Assembly (NCBI GenBank): GCA_028703735.1
Contig: JAQVMI010000123.1
Span: 1-6,040, forward strand
From: Candidatus Cloacimonadota bacterium
GTDB taxonomy: Bacteria > Cloacimonadota > Cloacimonadia > Cloacimonadales > Cloacimonadaceae
Direction of reading: 5' to 3'
DNA: 6,040 nt
Position numbers and translations under genes: made by a program. Under the pieces are notes generated by a model, which searched no databases, was not told the DNA's origin, and saw only the letters and a list, made by a program, of their open reading frames with translations. The number at the start of each line of letters is the position of its first letter. Positions within the stretch are counted from its first letter, which is position 1. Below, one piece after another: positions 1-5,552 of the stretch.

Positions 1-1
1 A

Positions 2-637
2 GATAACGGTTATTCTGGTATATTTGCTTATGGTGGTGAATCTGTATTGTCTCTTCCGACACGAATGCACGAATGCTCAGTCGGTGGCGGTGGTGGTGGA
101 TACCAAAACTATTATGCTAATTCTGGCACATACAGTGCATCCGGTGGCGGAGGAGGTGGATATGGTACATCTGGAGAAGATGGTTATCCAAGAGTATTTG
201 GACCTGGTGGTTTAGGAGGAACTACTTACGGCAATAGTATTGATAATAGTATTTTCATGGGCTCCGGTGGTGGTGCTGGTGGCACTAGCAGGGGTGACTG
301 GCAAGTTAATGGAGGGGCTGGGGGTAATGGTGGAGGTGTGATTTACATCACAGCAAGATCTATGGTTAATCATGGATCAATCTCAGCAAATGGAAATAAT
401 GGGTCAAATGGGATTCATGGGAATTATTATAATCTCTGTGCAGGAGGTGGTGGTGGCGGTAGCGGTGGCCAAGTTAAAATCACATCTCTATCATTAATTA
501 ATAATAGTCAAATTTTATCTTTGGGCGGTTCAGGTGGGTATGCTTCTCGTGGATTCAATGTAACTGGGACATATTATTCTGCTAATGGAGGTATTGGAGG
601 CAGTGGCAGAATTGCAATTAAAGGAGTATCAGTCAAT
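2..637 (+). repeat. Low-complexity glycine-rich coding repeat
   Basis: The DNA is full of GGTGGTGG/GGTGGCGG runs encoding repeated GGGGGG, GGSGG and GGAGG clusters, roughly every 25-40 codons, separated by short strand-like segments ending in N-G turns (GSISANGNNGSNG, NNSQILSLGGSGG). The periodicity suggests a repeating beta-helix or bundle rather than random linker. Such tracts expand and contract easily, so the length may vary between strains. Confidence 0.75.
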
Positions 638-2467
638 AATGCTAATATAAATCCTCTTCCAGTTACTAGCCCATTATCAAGTACAAGCACAATAAGGTTC
701 ATTTCTAGTATTACCAGTGGTGTAATCGCTCCTGGTAGTAGCTTACAGGTTCAACTAACACAGATTATTCCAAACATTTATGTTGGTTCATACTCAGATA
801 CTTTGTATATACAATCAAATGATATAACATTACCATCATTACCGATTATCATTTCTTTAAATATACTGCCAGGGTATATATCCATATCACCACCACAACT
901 TTCAGTGAATATTAATGCTTCATCAAATACGCAATGCCGCGATTTGACTATGATAAACACAGGAATTGGTCAGTTCAATTATGCTATAGTTGACTCAATT
1001 ACATCCTATGATAACTTAATTGCTTACTATCCCTTCAGTGGAAATGCAAGTGACATTGGTACTTTCCAACACAATGCCGTAAACTACAATGCAGTTCTAA
1101 CTAATGATCGATTTGATAACGCCAATAATGCCTATTACTTTAACGGATCGAATAGTTACCTTGAGATCGACCCTATACCTTCTGAGTTACTCGGGAATCA
1201 ACCATTTTCGGTTAGCTTCTGGGTTAAACCAGATAATGACGATTTTGGGTGGTATCTAACATTTGGATCTCCTAATACAGATCAAGGCTATCATATTGGC
1301 AGTAGGGTTACTGGTAACAATCTTATCTATGGTTATTGGAATCATGGGGTGAATACTAATGTTAGTAGGACGGCTAACCAATGGAATCATTTTGTAATAA
1401 CAATAGATGGTGTGACTCAAAAAATATATAAAAACGGATTATTAGCGTATTCAAATGGGCTGAATGGATCGATTCCAAACATAACAGAAGGAGTTATTAG
1501 AATAGGTCGGCAACTTGGTAGCATAAATGAGTTTGCTAAAGGGGCGATAGATGATGTATCTATATTTTCAGCAGTACTTTCGGATACTGAAATACAGAAG
1601 ATGTACACTTCTAACCAGATAGTATCATATAATCCTATGACAGGGATTGTACCTGCTTCTGGACAGCAAACTGTAATTGTATCGGTTGATGGCTCGACTT
1701 TAAGTGAAGGTATTCATAACGAATCCACAATGATTCTGTCAAACGCATCTTCTGAAAATAGTCCCTTGTGTATCCCCATTACTATCAGAGTCGATATTAC
1801 ACCTCCAGCTACACCTTCAGGTCTTACTTTCGACGAAGGACAGAGTGACATGAATCAGATATTCTTGGGCTGGACAGCAAATGCATTGGCAGACAGTGTT
1901 CACAGCTACAATATCTACCGCCGGGGGGTACATGATGCTGCCTGGGTGCTAAATGGCATCGTGAATGCAGATCAAACCTGGTTCATCGACAACCAGTTCA
2001 CGGGGTTAGATACCACCGCAGTGTATTATAAAGTTACGGCAGTGGACTGGGTGGAAAATGAAAGCGTAGCATCTGGGGAAGTACTGGCTTGGCTGCAAAG
2101 ATTCCCAGCACCTACTGGTCTTACGATGGAGATTATCAGAAATAGGCATGTGAAACTTACATGGAATCCTGTTACACAAACTATCAGTGGGAATCCGGGA
2201 ACACCATCCTGCTATGTTATCTACCGCAGTAATACTCCCAGCCCTATAGAGAACTTCTACTTCGTTGGAGCAGTGGATGCCACCACATTTACACATAACT
2301 GGGCTGCGTGGTTCATTGAACAAAACAAACAGTTCTATGTCGTAACTGCTTATAGTGGCAATTTTGAGGATTTGAGAGCAGTCGCTGATAGCCGTAGAGA
2401 ATGGAAGTATGGTGAGTTAGAAAGCATGTTACAAAGAACTCCTCATGTGATACAAAACCCCAAATAA
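2..2467 (+). CDS. Modular cell-surface/secreted protein, 5'-truncated (glycine-rich, Ig-like, LamG, 2x FN3)
   Basis: The frame is open from base 2, so the N terminus and any signal peptide lie outside the window; 821 residues are visible (numbered from base 2). Residues 1-210 are glycine-rich, with GGGGGG clusters alternating with strand-like pieces such as GGVIYITARSM, GGQVKI and GGSGRIAIKGV, a pattern seen in bacterial surface proteins and probably beta-helical. Residues about 229-288 look like the C-terminal strands of an Ig-like (ASH/choice-of-anchor) domain, with APGSSLQV and GSYSDTLYIQSND. Residues about 293-331 (SPPQLSVNINASS...MINTG) start another such domain, which seems to resume at 540-598 (TGIVPASGQQTV...). 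Between them, 336-535 form a LamG/concanavalin-like lectin domain (LIAYYPFSGNASD, YFNGSNSYLEI, FSVSFWVKP, GAIDDVSIFSAVLSDTEI). Two fibronectin type III domains follow (601-697 and 702-785; TPPATPSGL, YNIYRR, YYKVTAVDW, VKLTWNP). The 26-residue tail shows no recognisable sorting domain. Probably binds a glycan or protein at the surface; the ligand is unknown. Domains are seen by pattern; function is inferred. Confidence 0.9.
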   Translation, partial: DNGYSGIFAYGGESVLSLPTRMHECSVGGGGGGYQNYYANSGTYSASGGGGGGYGTSGEDGYPRVFGPGGLGGTTYGNSIDNSIFMGSGGGAGGTSRGDWQVNGGAGGNGGGVIYITARSMVNHGSISANGNNGSNGIHGNYYNLCAGGGGGGSGGQVKITSLSLINNSQILSLGGSGGYASRGFNVTGTYYSANGGIGGSGRIAIKGVSVNNANINPLPVTSPLSSTSTIRFISSITSGVIAPGSSLQVQLTQIIPNIYVGSYSDTLYIQSNDITLPSLPIIISLNILPGYISISPPQLSVNINASSNTQCRDLTMINTGIGQFNYAIVDSITSYDNLIAYYPFSGNASDIGTFQHNAVNYNAVLTNDRFDNANNAYYFNGSNSYLEIDPIPSELLGNQPFSVSFWVKPDNDDFGWYLTFGSPNTDQGYHIGSRVTGNNLIYGYWNHGVNTNVSRTANQWNHFVITIDGVTQKIYKNGLLAYSNGLNGSIPNITEGVIRIGRQLGSINEFAKGAIDDVSIFSAVLSDTEIQKMYTSNQIVSYNPMTGIVPASGQQTVIVSVDGSTLSEGIHNESTMILSNASSENSPLCIPITIRVDITPPATPSGLTFDEGQSDMNQIFLGWTANALADSVHSYNIYRRGVHDAAWVLNGIVNADQTWFIDNQFTGLDTTAVYYKVTAVDWVENESVASGEVLAWLQRFPAPTGLTMEIIRNRHVKLTWNPVTQTISGNPGTPSCYVIYRSNTPSPIENFYFVGAVDATTFTHNWAAWFIEQNKQFYVVTAYSGNFEDLRAVADSRREWKYGELESMLQRTPHVIQNPK

Positions 2468-2485
2468 TGTGTATGAATATATTGT

Positions 2486-2492
2486 AGAGGAG
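2486..2492 (+). promoter_or_regulatory. Ribosome binding site of the caspase-like gene
   Basis: AGAGGAG lies 8 nt before the ATG at 2501. This fixes the start and argues against the overlapping alternative frame beginning at 2469. The 33-bp gap after the surface-protein stop shows no convincing promoter or terminator, which favours co-transcription with the upstream gene. Confidence 0.8.
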
Positions 2493-2500
2493 ACATTAAG

Positions 2501-3385
2501 ATGCACAACCACAGTGATAATCCACAACCCAATGTGCTTTCATTTGATAAGCTACACATTATTCAATGGCTTGGCAGCACTGACAGAAAAACCGGTAAAG
2601 AACTTTTCAACACTCTTCAAGCTTCCGGAGATATCGATCATAATCTCGTTGAATTTGTTGATATAGCTGACAAATCTGAGCTACTGTCAGTTCTTGACAA
2701 TCTGATAATCTCGTGTCGAGATAAAGATTCAATCCCCCTAATACATATCGAAACACATGGCAACGATAGTGGTATTGGGACATCTGTGAATCCTAACCAG
2801 TTTATTGAGCATACCGATTTATTAGAGGTATTACGAGAACTTAATGTTCAAACAAAGTTTAACCTCTTCATAGTTATGGCTGCGTGTTTTGGCAGTAAGT
2901 TGGTGAAAATCATAAAAGATACACTTCTAAAACCCAGCCCATTTTGGGGAGTAATGGGACCTATTAAGGAAACCTATGATGACTATATCTACAGAGGTTA
3001 TTGTGCTTTTTATAAGAGTTTTTTTAAAACCTATAATATCAATGAATCCATGAAGGTTATGAAAGATGAGGTACCTCAGTTTGATAAAGATCTACGAATG
3101 TATACTGCTGAGGAGTTGTTTCAAAAAGCAATTAAACAATATTGTACTGATAAGTGCAGCTTAGAAATCTCACTAAAACGGGCAGAAGCCATTATAGAAA
3201 CTTTTAATGTAACATCTAAGGATAAGATTACAGATTTGGATTTTAAGTATAAGATTGCTGAATACTTACAATCTACAGTTAGTAAAAAGGCAATTTTTGA
3301 TGCTCGTAAGAGAGTCTTTTTTATGCATGATCTATACGCAGATAATCCTGAATTATCAGATCCTGAGTTTCCTTTGGACATTTAG
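2501..3385 (+). CDS. Stand-alone caspase/CHAT-fold (clan CD) cysteine peptidase-like protein
   Basis: 294 residues with no signal peptide or membrane segment, so probably cytoplasmic. The order of elements matches a caspase-like fold: a first strand LHIIQWLG followed by a helix (residues 18-40); NLVEFVDIADKSELLSVLDNL (48-68); a hydrophobic strand ending in a His-Gly motif, PLIHIETHG (79-87, His86); a second strand ending in small residues plus Cys, LFIVMAACFGS (122-132, Cys129); then FWGVMGPIKETYDDYIYRGYCAFYKSFF (148-175), resembling the strand, acidic residue and FY helix that follow the active site in CHAT proteins. The 43-residue His-Cys spacing is typical of clan CD. A helical tail of about 100 residues (190-294) has no assigned domain. 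Low GC like most of its upstream neighbour. Substrate and trigger are unknown; CHAT proteases act in several bacterial defence and cell-death systems, but no sensor or toxin partner is visible here. The fold is fairly secure, activity is inferred. Confidence 0.8.
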   Translation: MHNHSDNPQPNVLSFDKLHIIQWLGSTDRKTGKELFNTLQASGDIDHNLVEFVDIADKSELLSVLDNLIISCRDKDSIPLIHIETHGNDSGIGTSVNPNQFIEHTDLLEVLRELNVQTKFNLFIVMAACFGSKLVKIIKDTLLKPSPFWGVMGPIKETYDDYIYRGYCAFYKSFFKTYNINESMKVMKDEVPQFDKDLRMYTAEELFQKAIKQYCTDKCSLEISLKRAEAIIETFNVTSKDKITDLDFKYKIAEYLQSTVSKKAIFDARKRVFFMHDLYADNPELSDPEFPLDI

Positions 3386-3405
3386 TAAAAAAAGGCATTA
3401 TGCAT

Positions 3406-3624
3406 TTAAGAGCTGTTATGATAATAGTGCTTGATTGAGAGAATCAGATTATCATAGTCGTTGTCCTGCACTTCCAATGAAACGGGGGAAATGGAGTATG
3501 CGCTCCTGAGACGCTTACCGTGTTCATGTCTGAGTCGTATTCTTTTCTGTTCTTCCTTGATCCAGGGGGCGAGGGCTTTGTTGGATTCCGGATCAAGTCC
3601 GGAAAGACAGGCGGGACATAGGTA
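3406..3624 (-). pseudogene. Possible 3' remnant of a minus-strand gene, interrupted by a palindromic repeat
   Basis: On the minus strand an open frame runs from the upstream stop at 3625-3627 to TAA at 3406-3408. Its last ~55 codons read like natural protein (APWIKEEQKRIRLRHEHGKR, then VQDNDYDNLILSIKHYY), charged at first and then mixed. There is no ATG in the frame, and its upstream end reads straight through the palindromic repeat at 3583-3608 (giving SGLDPES). I interpret it tentatively as the tail of a gene whose 5' part was lost or disrupted near the repeat. The family is not recognised, and chance coding is quite possible. Confidence 0.25.
3583..3608 (-). repeat. 26-bp palindromic dispersed repeat, copy A
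   Basis: Inverted copy of the element at 3738-3763, identical at 25 of 26 positions. The core CCGGACTTGATCCGG is an imperfect palindrome that can form a small hairpin. Elements with this core are known as dispersed repeats in many bacterial genomes. Confidence 0.8.
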
Positions 3625-3631
3625 TTAGTAT

Positions 3632-3657
3632 GGGTTCCAGACTGTATCTGGTATGAC
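3632..3657 (-). repeat. 26-bp palindromic dispersed repeat, degenerate copy
   Basis: The minus strand starts GTCATACCAGA and ends TCTGGAACCC, matching the layout of the two better copies (GTCATTCCGGA...TCCGGAATCC) with compensating changes: both arms changed CCGGA to CCAGA and TCTGG, so the hairpin is kept. It is in the same orientation as copy A. Confidence 0.6.
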
Positions 3658-3676
3658 GGGTAAAATAATTCTCTGT

Positions 3677-3728
3677 CCACACGTTATGAAAGAGAGCCTT
3701 TATTTTAGCTCTCTTTCATAACTTGTGG
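3677..3728. terminator. Long near-perfect inverted repeat, possible bidirectional terminator
   Basis: Arms 3683-3697 (GTTATGAAAGAGAGC) and 3708-3722 are perfectly complementary over 15 bp. Past one C/T mismatch the stem continues for 5 more pairs (CCACA with TGTGG), around a 10-nt loop rich in T (3698-3707). A T run (3733-3737) follows on the plus strand and an AT-rich stretch follows on the minus strand. It sits between convergent genes, so bidirectional termination is the simplest reading. The stem is longer than a usual intrinsic terminator and not GC-rich, so a small mobile palindrome is an alternative. Confidence 0.55.
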
Positions 3729-3737
3729 GTAATTTTT

Positions 3738-3763
3738 GTCATTCCGGACTTGATCCGGAATCC
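3738..3763 (+). repeat. 26-bp palindromic dispersed repeat, copy B
   Basis: GTCATTCCGGACTTGATCCG followed by GAATCC. It is in the opposite orientation to copies A and 3632-3657, so the long inverted repeat at 3677-3728 is bracketed by inverted repeat copies. It ends 40 bp before the stop of the outer-membrane protein gene. Confidence 0.8.
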
Positions 3764-3802
3764 AGTTTTTACAAACCACATCCAGGAATTGCTGCCTTCG
3801 TC

Positions 3803-4432
3803 TTAGAACGTGTAGCCAAATTTTATTCTTGGCTCAAAGGCATAATCCGGCTTTCCGCTATCAATTTCTGCAAAGGAATCTGGCACATTAGTATTTACAG
3901 GCAACAAGGCAACGCCGACCATAGGTTCTAAGAACCACCGTTTTTTAAAGAACTCGAAGCGGTAACCCACTGTTCCATGAACATATAGCTGAAGACCATC
4001 CTGAATCTTTTTATCTTCTTCATCATAGAATCTTTGGAAATATGGGGTTGCAACTACAGAAGCAAAGGAATTTTTCCACAAAAAACGTTGATATCCCAAT
4101 CCTACCCCAACCGCTAACACCTTGCCCGGGTAAGAATCATCAGAACTATCATTTGCACCCAAAGGTTTGTAATAGGTATTTGTGATGGCTTCCACCAGCA
4201 GGTTATCCTTGGGTGTTAGCCGATATCCATAGTTTAACTGTCCAAAATATATAGGTTTGTCTGCACCTATGTTTCTTAACATGCATAGTGTGCTACCGAT
4301 GGTGTGTCTGAAGGCAACATCGTTATTTCCATTATGATCAGGTGCATCATCAGTTACAGCCAAATCCGTGCTAAAAGCAGCGGTTACCCACAAGCTTATC
4401 ATTATTACCAGTATTAGGTGTAGTCTTGTCAT
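3803..4432 (-). CDS. Small outer-membrane beta-barrel protein with signal peptide
   Basis: 209 residues. A signal peptide is plain: MTRLHLILVIMISLWVTAAFS, cleaved near residue 21. The mature part alternates polar and aromatic/hydrophobic residues in strand-like blocks separated by turns: IYFGQLNYGYRLTPKDN, LLVEAITNTYYKPLG, VLAVGVGLGYQRFLWKNS, FASVVATPYFQRFY, LQLYVHGTVGYRFEFFKKR, WFLEPMVGVALL, and the last strand FEPRIKFGYTF with a terminal Phe, the usual signal for barrel insertion. The size suggests roughly 8 strands. I chose the ATG at 4432 because AGAGG lies 6 nt before it; the alternative in-frame ATG at 4438 directly abuts that AGAGG and would give two more residues. It follows the TetR gene with almost no gap, so it is very likely in its operon and under its control. 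The cargo or role is unknown; no family is recognised. Confidence 0.85.
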   Translation of the reverse strand: MTRLHLILVIMISLWVTAAFSTDLAVTDDAPDHNGNNDVAFRHTIGSTLCMLRNIGADKPIYFGQLNYGYRLTPKDNLLVEAITNTYYKPLGANDSSDDSYPGKVLAVGVGLGYQRFLWKNSFASVVATPYFQRFYDEEDKKIQDGLQLYVHGTVGYRFEFFKKRWFLEPMVGVALLPVNTNVPDSFAEIDSGKPDYAFEPRIKFGYTF

Positions 4433-4434
4433 TT

Positions 4435-5148
4435 TCATCCTCTTTTTTGTTGATTGGGTTTAAAACTTTTTATTACTGCTTCGCTTAAGTGACGCAGCAT
4501 ATTCTTATATTCCAGGGCATAGAGCTGCATTTGGAATTCACTAAGCACCAGGGTTTTTTGCTTTACCATCTTCTGATAGTCCGGACAGTTCTGAGTTTTT
4601 ACCACCTTGTCCAGATTCTGCATCAAGCCCTTGATTGATGACCACAATGTAATGGCAATCTCCACAGCGCTATAGTCCTTGCGCAAAATTCCCTCTTCCA
4701 GGGCTACTTTTATGGGAGCACAAAGGGTTTCCCAAAACTTGTTGTATTGGCTTACATAATCCTGATATCCTTCCAGGCTTACAAAATCCATCCCGGCGGT
4801 GGTTTCCTGAGAGCTAAGCAGCTCATACTGCGCATTAAATTCGCTGTAAAAGCCGATGTATGCCTCCACAATCATGCTTATCTTATCGTGTGCCGATTCC
4901 ACTCCGGACATGCTGGTTTCCAGAAGCTCGGTTAATTTGCAGATCACTCCGCTCATCACATTAAGGATTATTTCCTCCTTGTTCTTGAAATACACATAGA
5001 GGGTTGCCTTGCTCAATTCGGAACATTCGGCGATTTCTTCCATGGAAGAATTCACGAATCCTTTTGCCAGGAATATCTTCGTGGCACAATCCATAATAAC
5101 TGATTTACGCTGCTCTTTTTCTCTTTCTTTTCGTTCCTGGATTCCCAT
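4435..5148 (-). CDS. TetR/AcrR-family transcriptional regulator
   Basis: 237 residues, a little longer than the usual 190-220. After a charged N-terminal stretch (ERKEREKEQRKS) the TetR DNA-binding domain is clear: VIMDCATKIFLAKGFVNSSM (helix 1 and turn, residues 17-36), EEIAECSELSKATLYVYFKN (helix-turn-helix, 37-56), then KEEIILNVM. Residues about 70-237 are the all-helical ligand-binding and dimerisation part, too variable to predict a ligand. I chose the ATG at 5148 because AAGGAG lies 7 nt upstream and the protein then begins at the normal distance from the HTH. The frame stays open upstream to 5442, but that part encodes repeat-derived peptide. The outer-membrane protein gene follows immediately. 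The family mostly acts as repressors released by a small molecule; a palindrome at 5180-5192 is the likely operator, so autoregulation of the two-gene operon is inferred. Confidence 0.92.
   Translation of the reverse strand: MGIQERKEREKEQRKSVIMDCATKIFLAKGFVNSSMEEIAECSELSKATLYVYFKNKEEIILNVMSGVICKLTELLETSMSGVESAHDKISMIVEAYIGFYSEFNAQYELLSSQETTAGMDFVSLEGYQDYVSQYNKFWETLCAPIKVALEEGILRKDYSAVEIAITLWSSIKGLMQNLDKVVKTQNCPDYQKMVKQKTLVLSEFQMQLYALEYKNMLRHLSEAVIKSFKPNQQKRG
4439..4443 (-). promoter_or_regulatory. Ribosome binding site that decides the outer-membrane protein start
   Basis: AGAGG lies inside the last codons of the TetR gene. It is 6 nt from the ATG at 4432 but 0 nt from the ATG at 4438, which favours the downstream start. 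The TetR stop (4435-4437) lies between the site and the start, so translation of the two genes is probably coupled. Confidence 0.6.
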
Positions 5149-5155
5149 TATCCTT

Positions 5156-5161
5156 CTCCTT
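5156..5161 (-). promoter_or_regulatory. Ribosome binding site deciding the TetR start
   Basis: AAGGAG on the minus strand, 7 nt before the ATG at 5148. It is the best Shine-Dalgarno in the long open frame and is why the 98-residue upstream extension is not included in the gene. Confidence 0.75.
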
Positions 5162-5179
5162 TTACCTTCGGACATAGAC

Positions 5180-5192
5180 TGACCGCTGGTCA
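5180..5192. promoter_or_regulatory. Candidate TetR operator (TGACC-GCT-GGTCA)
   Basis: Perfect inverted repeat TGACCGCTGGTCA with 5-bp arms and a 3-bp centre, 31 bp upstream of the TetR start. TGACC/GGTCA half-sites are common in TetR-family operators (for example RutR recognises TTGACCA..TGGTCAA). On the minus strand it overlaps a TTGACC element that could serve as a -35 box, a position suited to repression. Binding by the adjacent regulator is inferred. Confidence 0.5.
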
Positions 5193-5226
5193 AGATTTTA
5201 ACGGCAGTCATTTGTGTCAAGATTTT
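5189..5226 (-). repeat. Duplicated 11-mer AAAATCTTGAC upstream of the TetR gene
   Basis: Identical 11-mers occupy 5189-5199 and 5216-5226 on the minus strand, 27 bp apart. Each ends in a -35-like TTGAC (TTGACC and TTGACA). I see no well-spaced -10 box: TAAAAT lies only 14 nt after TTGACA. A promoter in this segment is therefore possible but not shown. Confidence 0.5.
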
Positions 5227-5263
5227 TTTTGCCCCCCTGCCACTTTCTGCCTCCGGGTATAAA

Positions 5264-5413
5264 GGATCAGTTGAATTTGCAAATTGGCTCACTGATTTTT
5301 GCAAATGGCATTTTTGCACTCGGTTTGGATCAAGGTTTTTGCAAATTGGCTCACGATTATTGCAAATGAAAGGATCAAGGCTTTTGCAAATTAGCTCACG
5401 GTTTTTGCAAATG
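5264..5413. repeat. Three direct repeats of ~42 bp, each with two TTTGCAAA-like palindromes
   Basis: Units lie at 5264-5307, 5327-5368 and 5372-5413. Each begins GGATCA, continues with TTTGCAAATTRGCTCAC and ends with TTGCAAATG. Units 2 and 3 differ at 4 of 42 positions; unit 1 is more diverged and is followed by an extra 19 bp. Each unit carries two copies of the palindromic octamer TTTGCAAA (one reads ATTGCAAA), starting at 5276/5298, 5338/5359 and 5383/5404, so 21-22 bp apart, close to two helical turns. The array sits between the divergent TetR and small-protein genes and looks like a multi-site regulatory region. A repeat that happens to be read as ICKNREPICKNLDP-like peptide in the TetR frame is an alternative that I consider less likely. 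Confidence 0.7.
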
Positions 5414-5480
5414 ACATCTTGCTGTGACAATTGAGAGCCCATAAAGCCATATCTATCTTATGCTATTGTGCAGAAAGGAC

Positions 5481-5514
5481 TTGACCACGGTTGCCACTGG
5501 TTCTATGTAGAACC
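5481..5514 (+). promoter_or_regulatory. Possible promoter with overlapping palindrome for the small acidic protein gene
   Basis: TTGACC at 5481-5486 is followed 17 nt later by TATGTA (5504-5509), a weak -10 match. The -10 lies inside a perfect 7-bp inverted repeat, GGTTCTA-TG-TAGAACC (5499-5514), which could be an operator. This would place the transcript start about 35-40 bp before the ATG at 5553. The -35 and palindrome are clear; promoter function is a guess. Confidence 0.3.
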
Positions 5515-5552
5515 CATAAGTTAACAGTCGGGTAACCGAAAAGGAGATCAAG

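Noticed and set aside
2006..2323. 105-residue minus-strand frame, and the 5453-5698 minus-strand frame
   Set aside because: Both are shadows opposite well-supported coding or regulatory sequence, without ribosome binding sites.
47..2467. TTG at 47 as the true start of the surface-protein gene
   Set aside because: The frame is open to base 2 with similar sequence (DNGYSGIFAYGGESV), there is no ribosome binding site, and a surface protein should begin with a signal peptide; the gene is simply cut by the window edge.
2390..2467. C-terminal sorting domain (type IX secretion) or cell-wall anchor on the surface protein
   Set aside because: The last 26 residues have no sorting-domain pattern, LPXTG motif or hydrophobic tail.
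2469..2666. 65-residue plus-strand frame overlapping the start of the caspase-like gene
   Set aside because: No ribosome binding site, it lies in another frame of a well-supported gene and its sequence shows no protein-like pattern.
3418..3455. Hairpin after the caspase-like gene (ATGATAAT with ATTATCAT plus inner TGATT/AATCA)
   Set aside because: AT-only outer stem with an unequal internal loop and no T run; too weak to call a terminator.
3444..3680. 78-residue minus-strand frame
   Set aside because: It reads through two of the palindromic repeats and has a low-complexity, Pro-rich translation; the neighbouring frame 3406-3624 looks more protein-like.
3725..3931. 68-residue plus-strand frame
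   Set aside because: Its N-terminal part is a translation of palindromic repeat copy B and the rest is antisense to the outer-membrane protein gene.
5264..5413. CRISPR array
   Set aside because: Only three units, internally diverged, with gaps of 19 and 4 bp instead of regular unique spacers, and no cas genes in view.
5149..5442. 98-residue N-terminal extension of the TetR protein
   Set aside because: The extension is a translation of the direct repeats (ICKN..ICKNLDP) and the candidate operator, and a strong ribosome binding site stands before the ATG at 5148.
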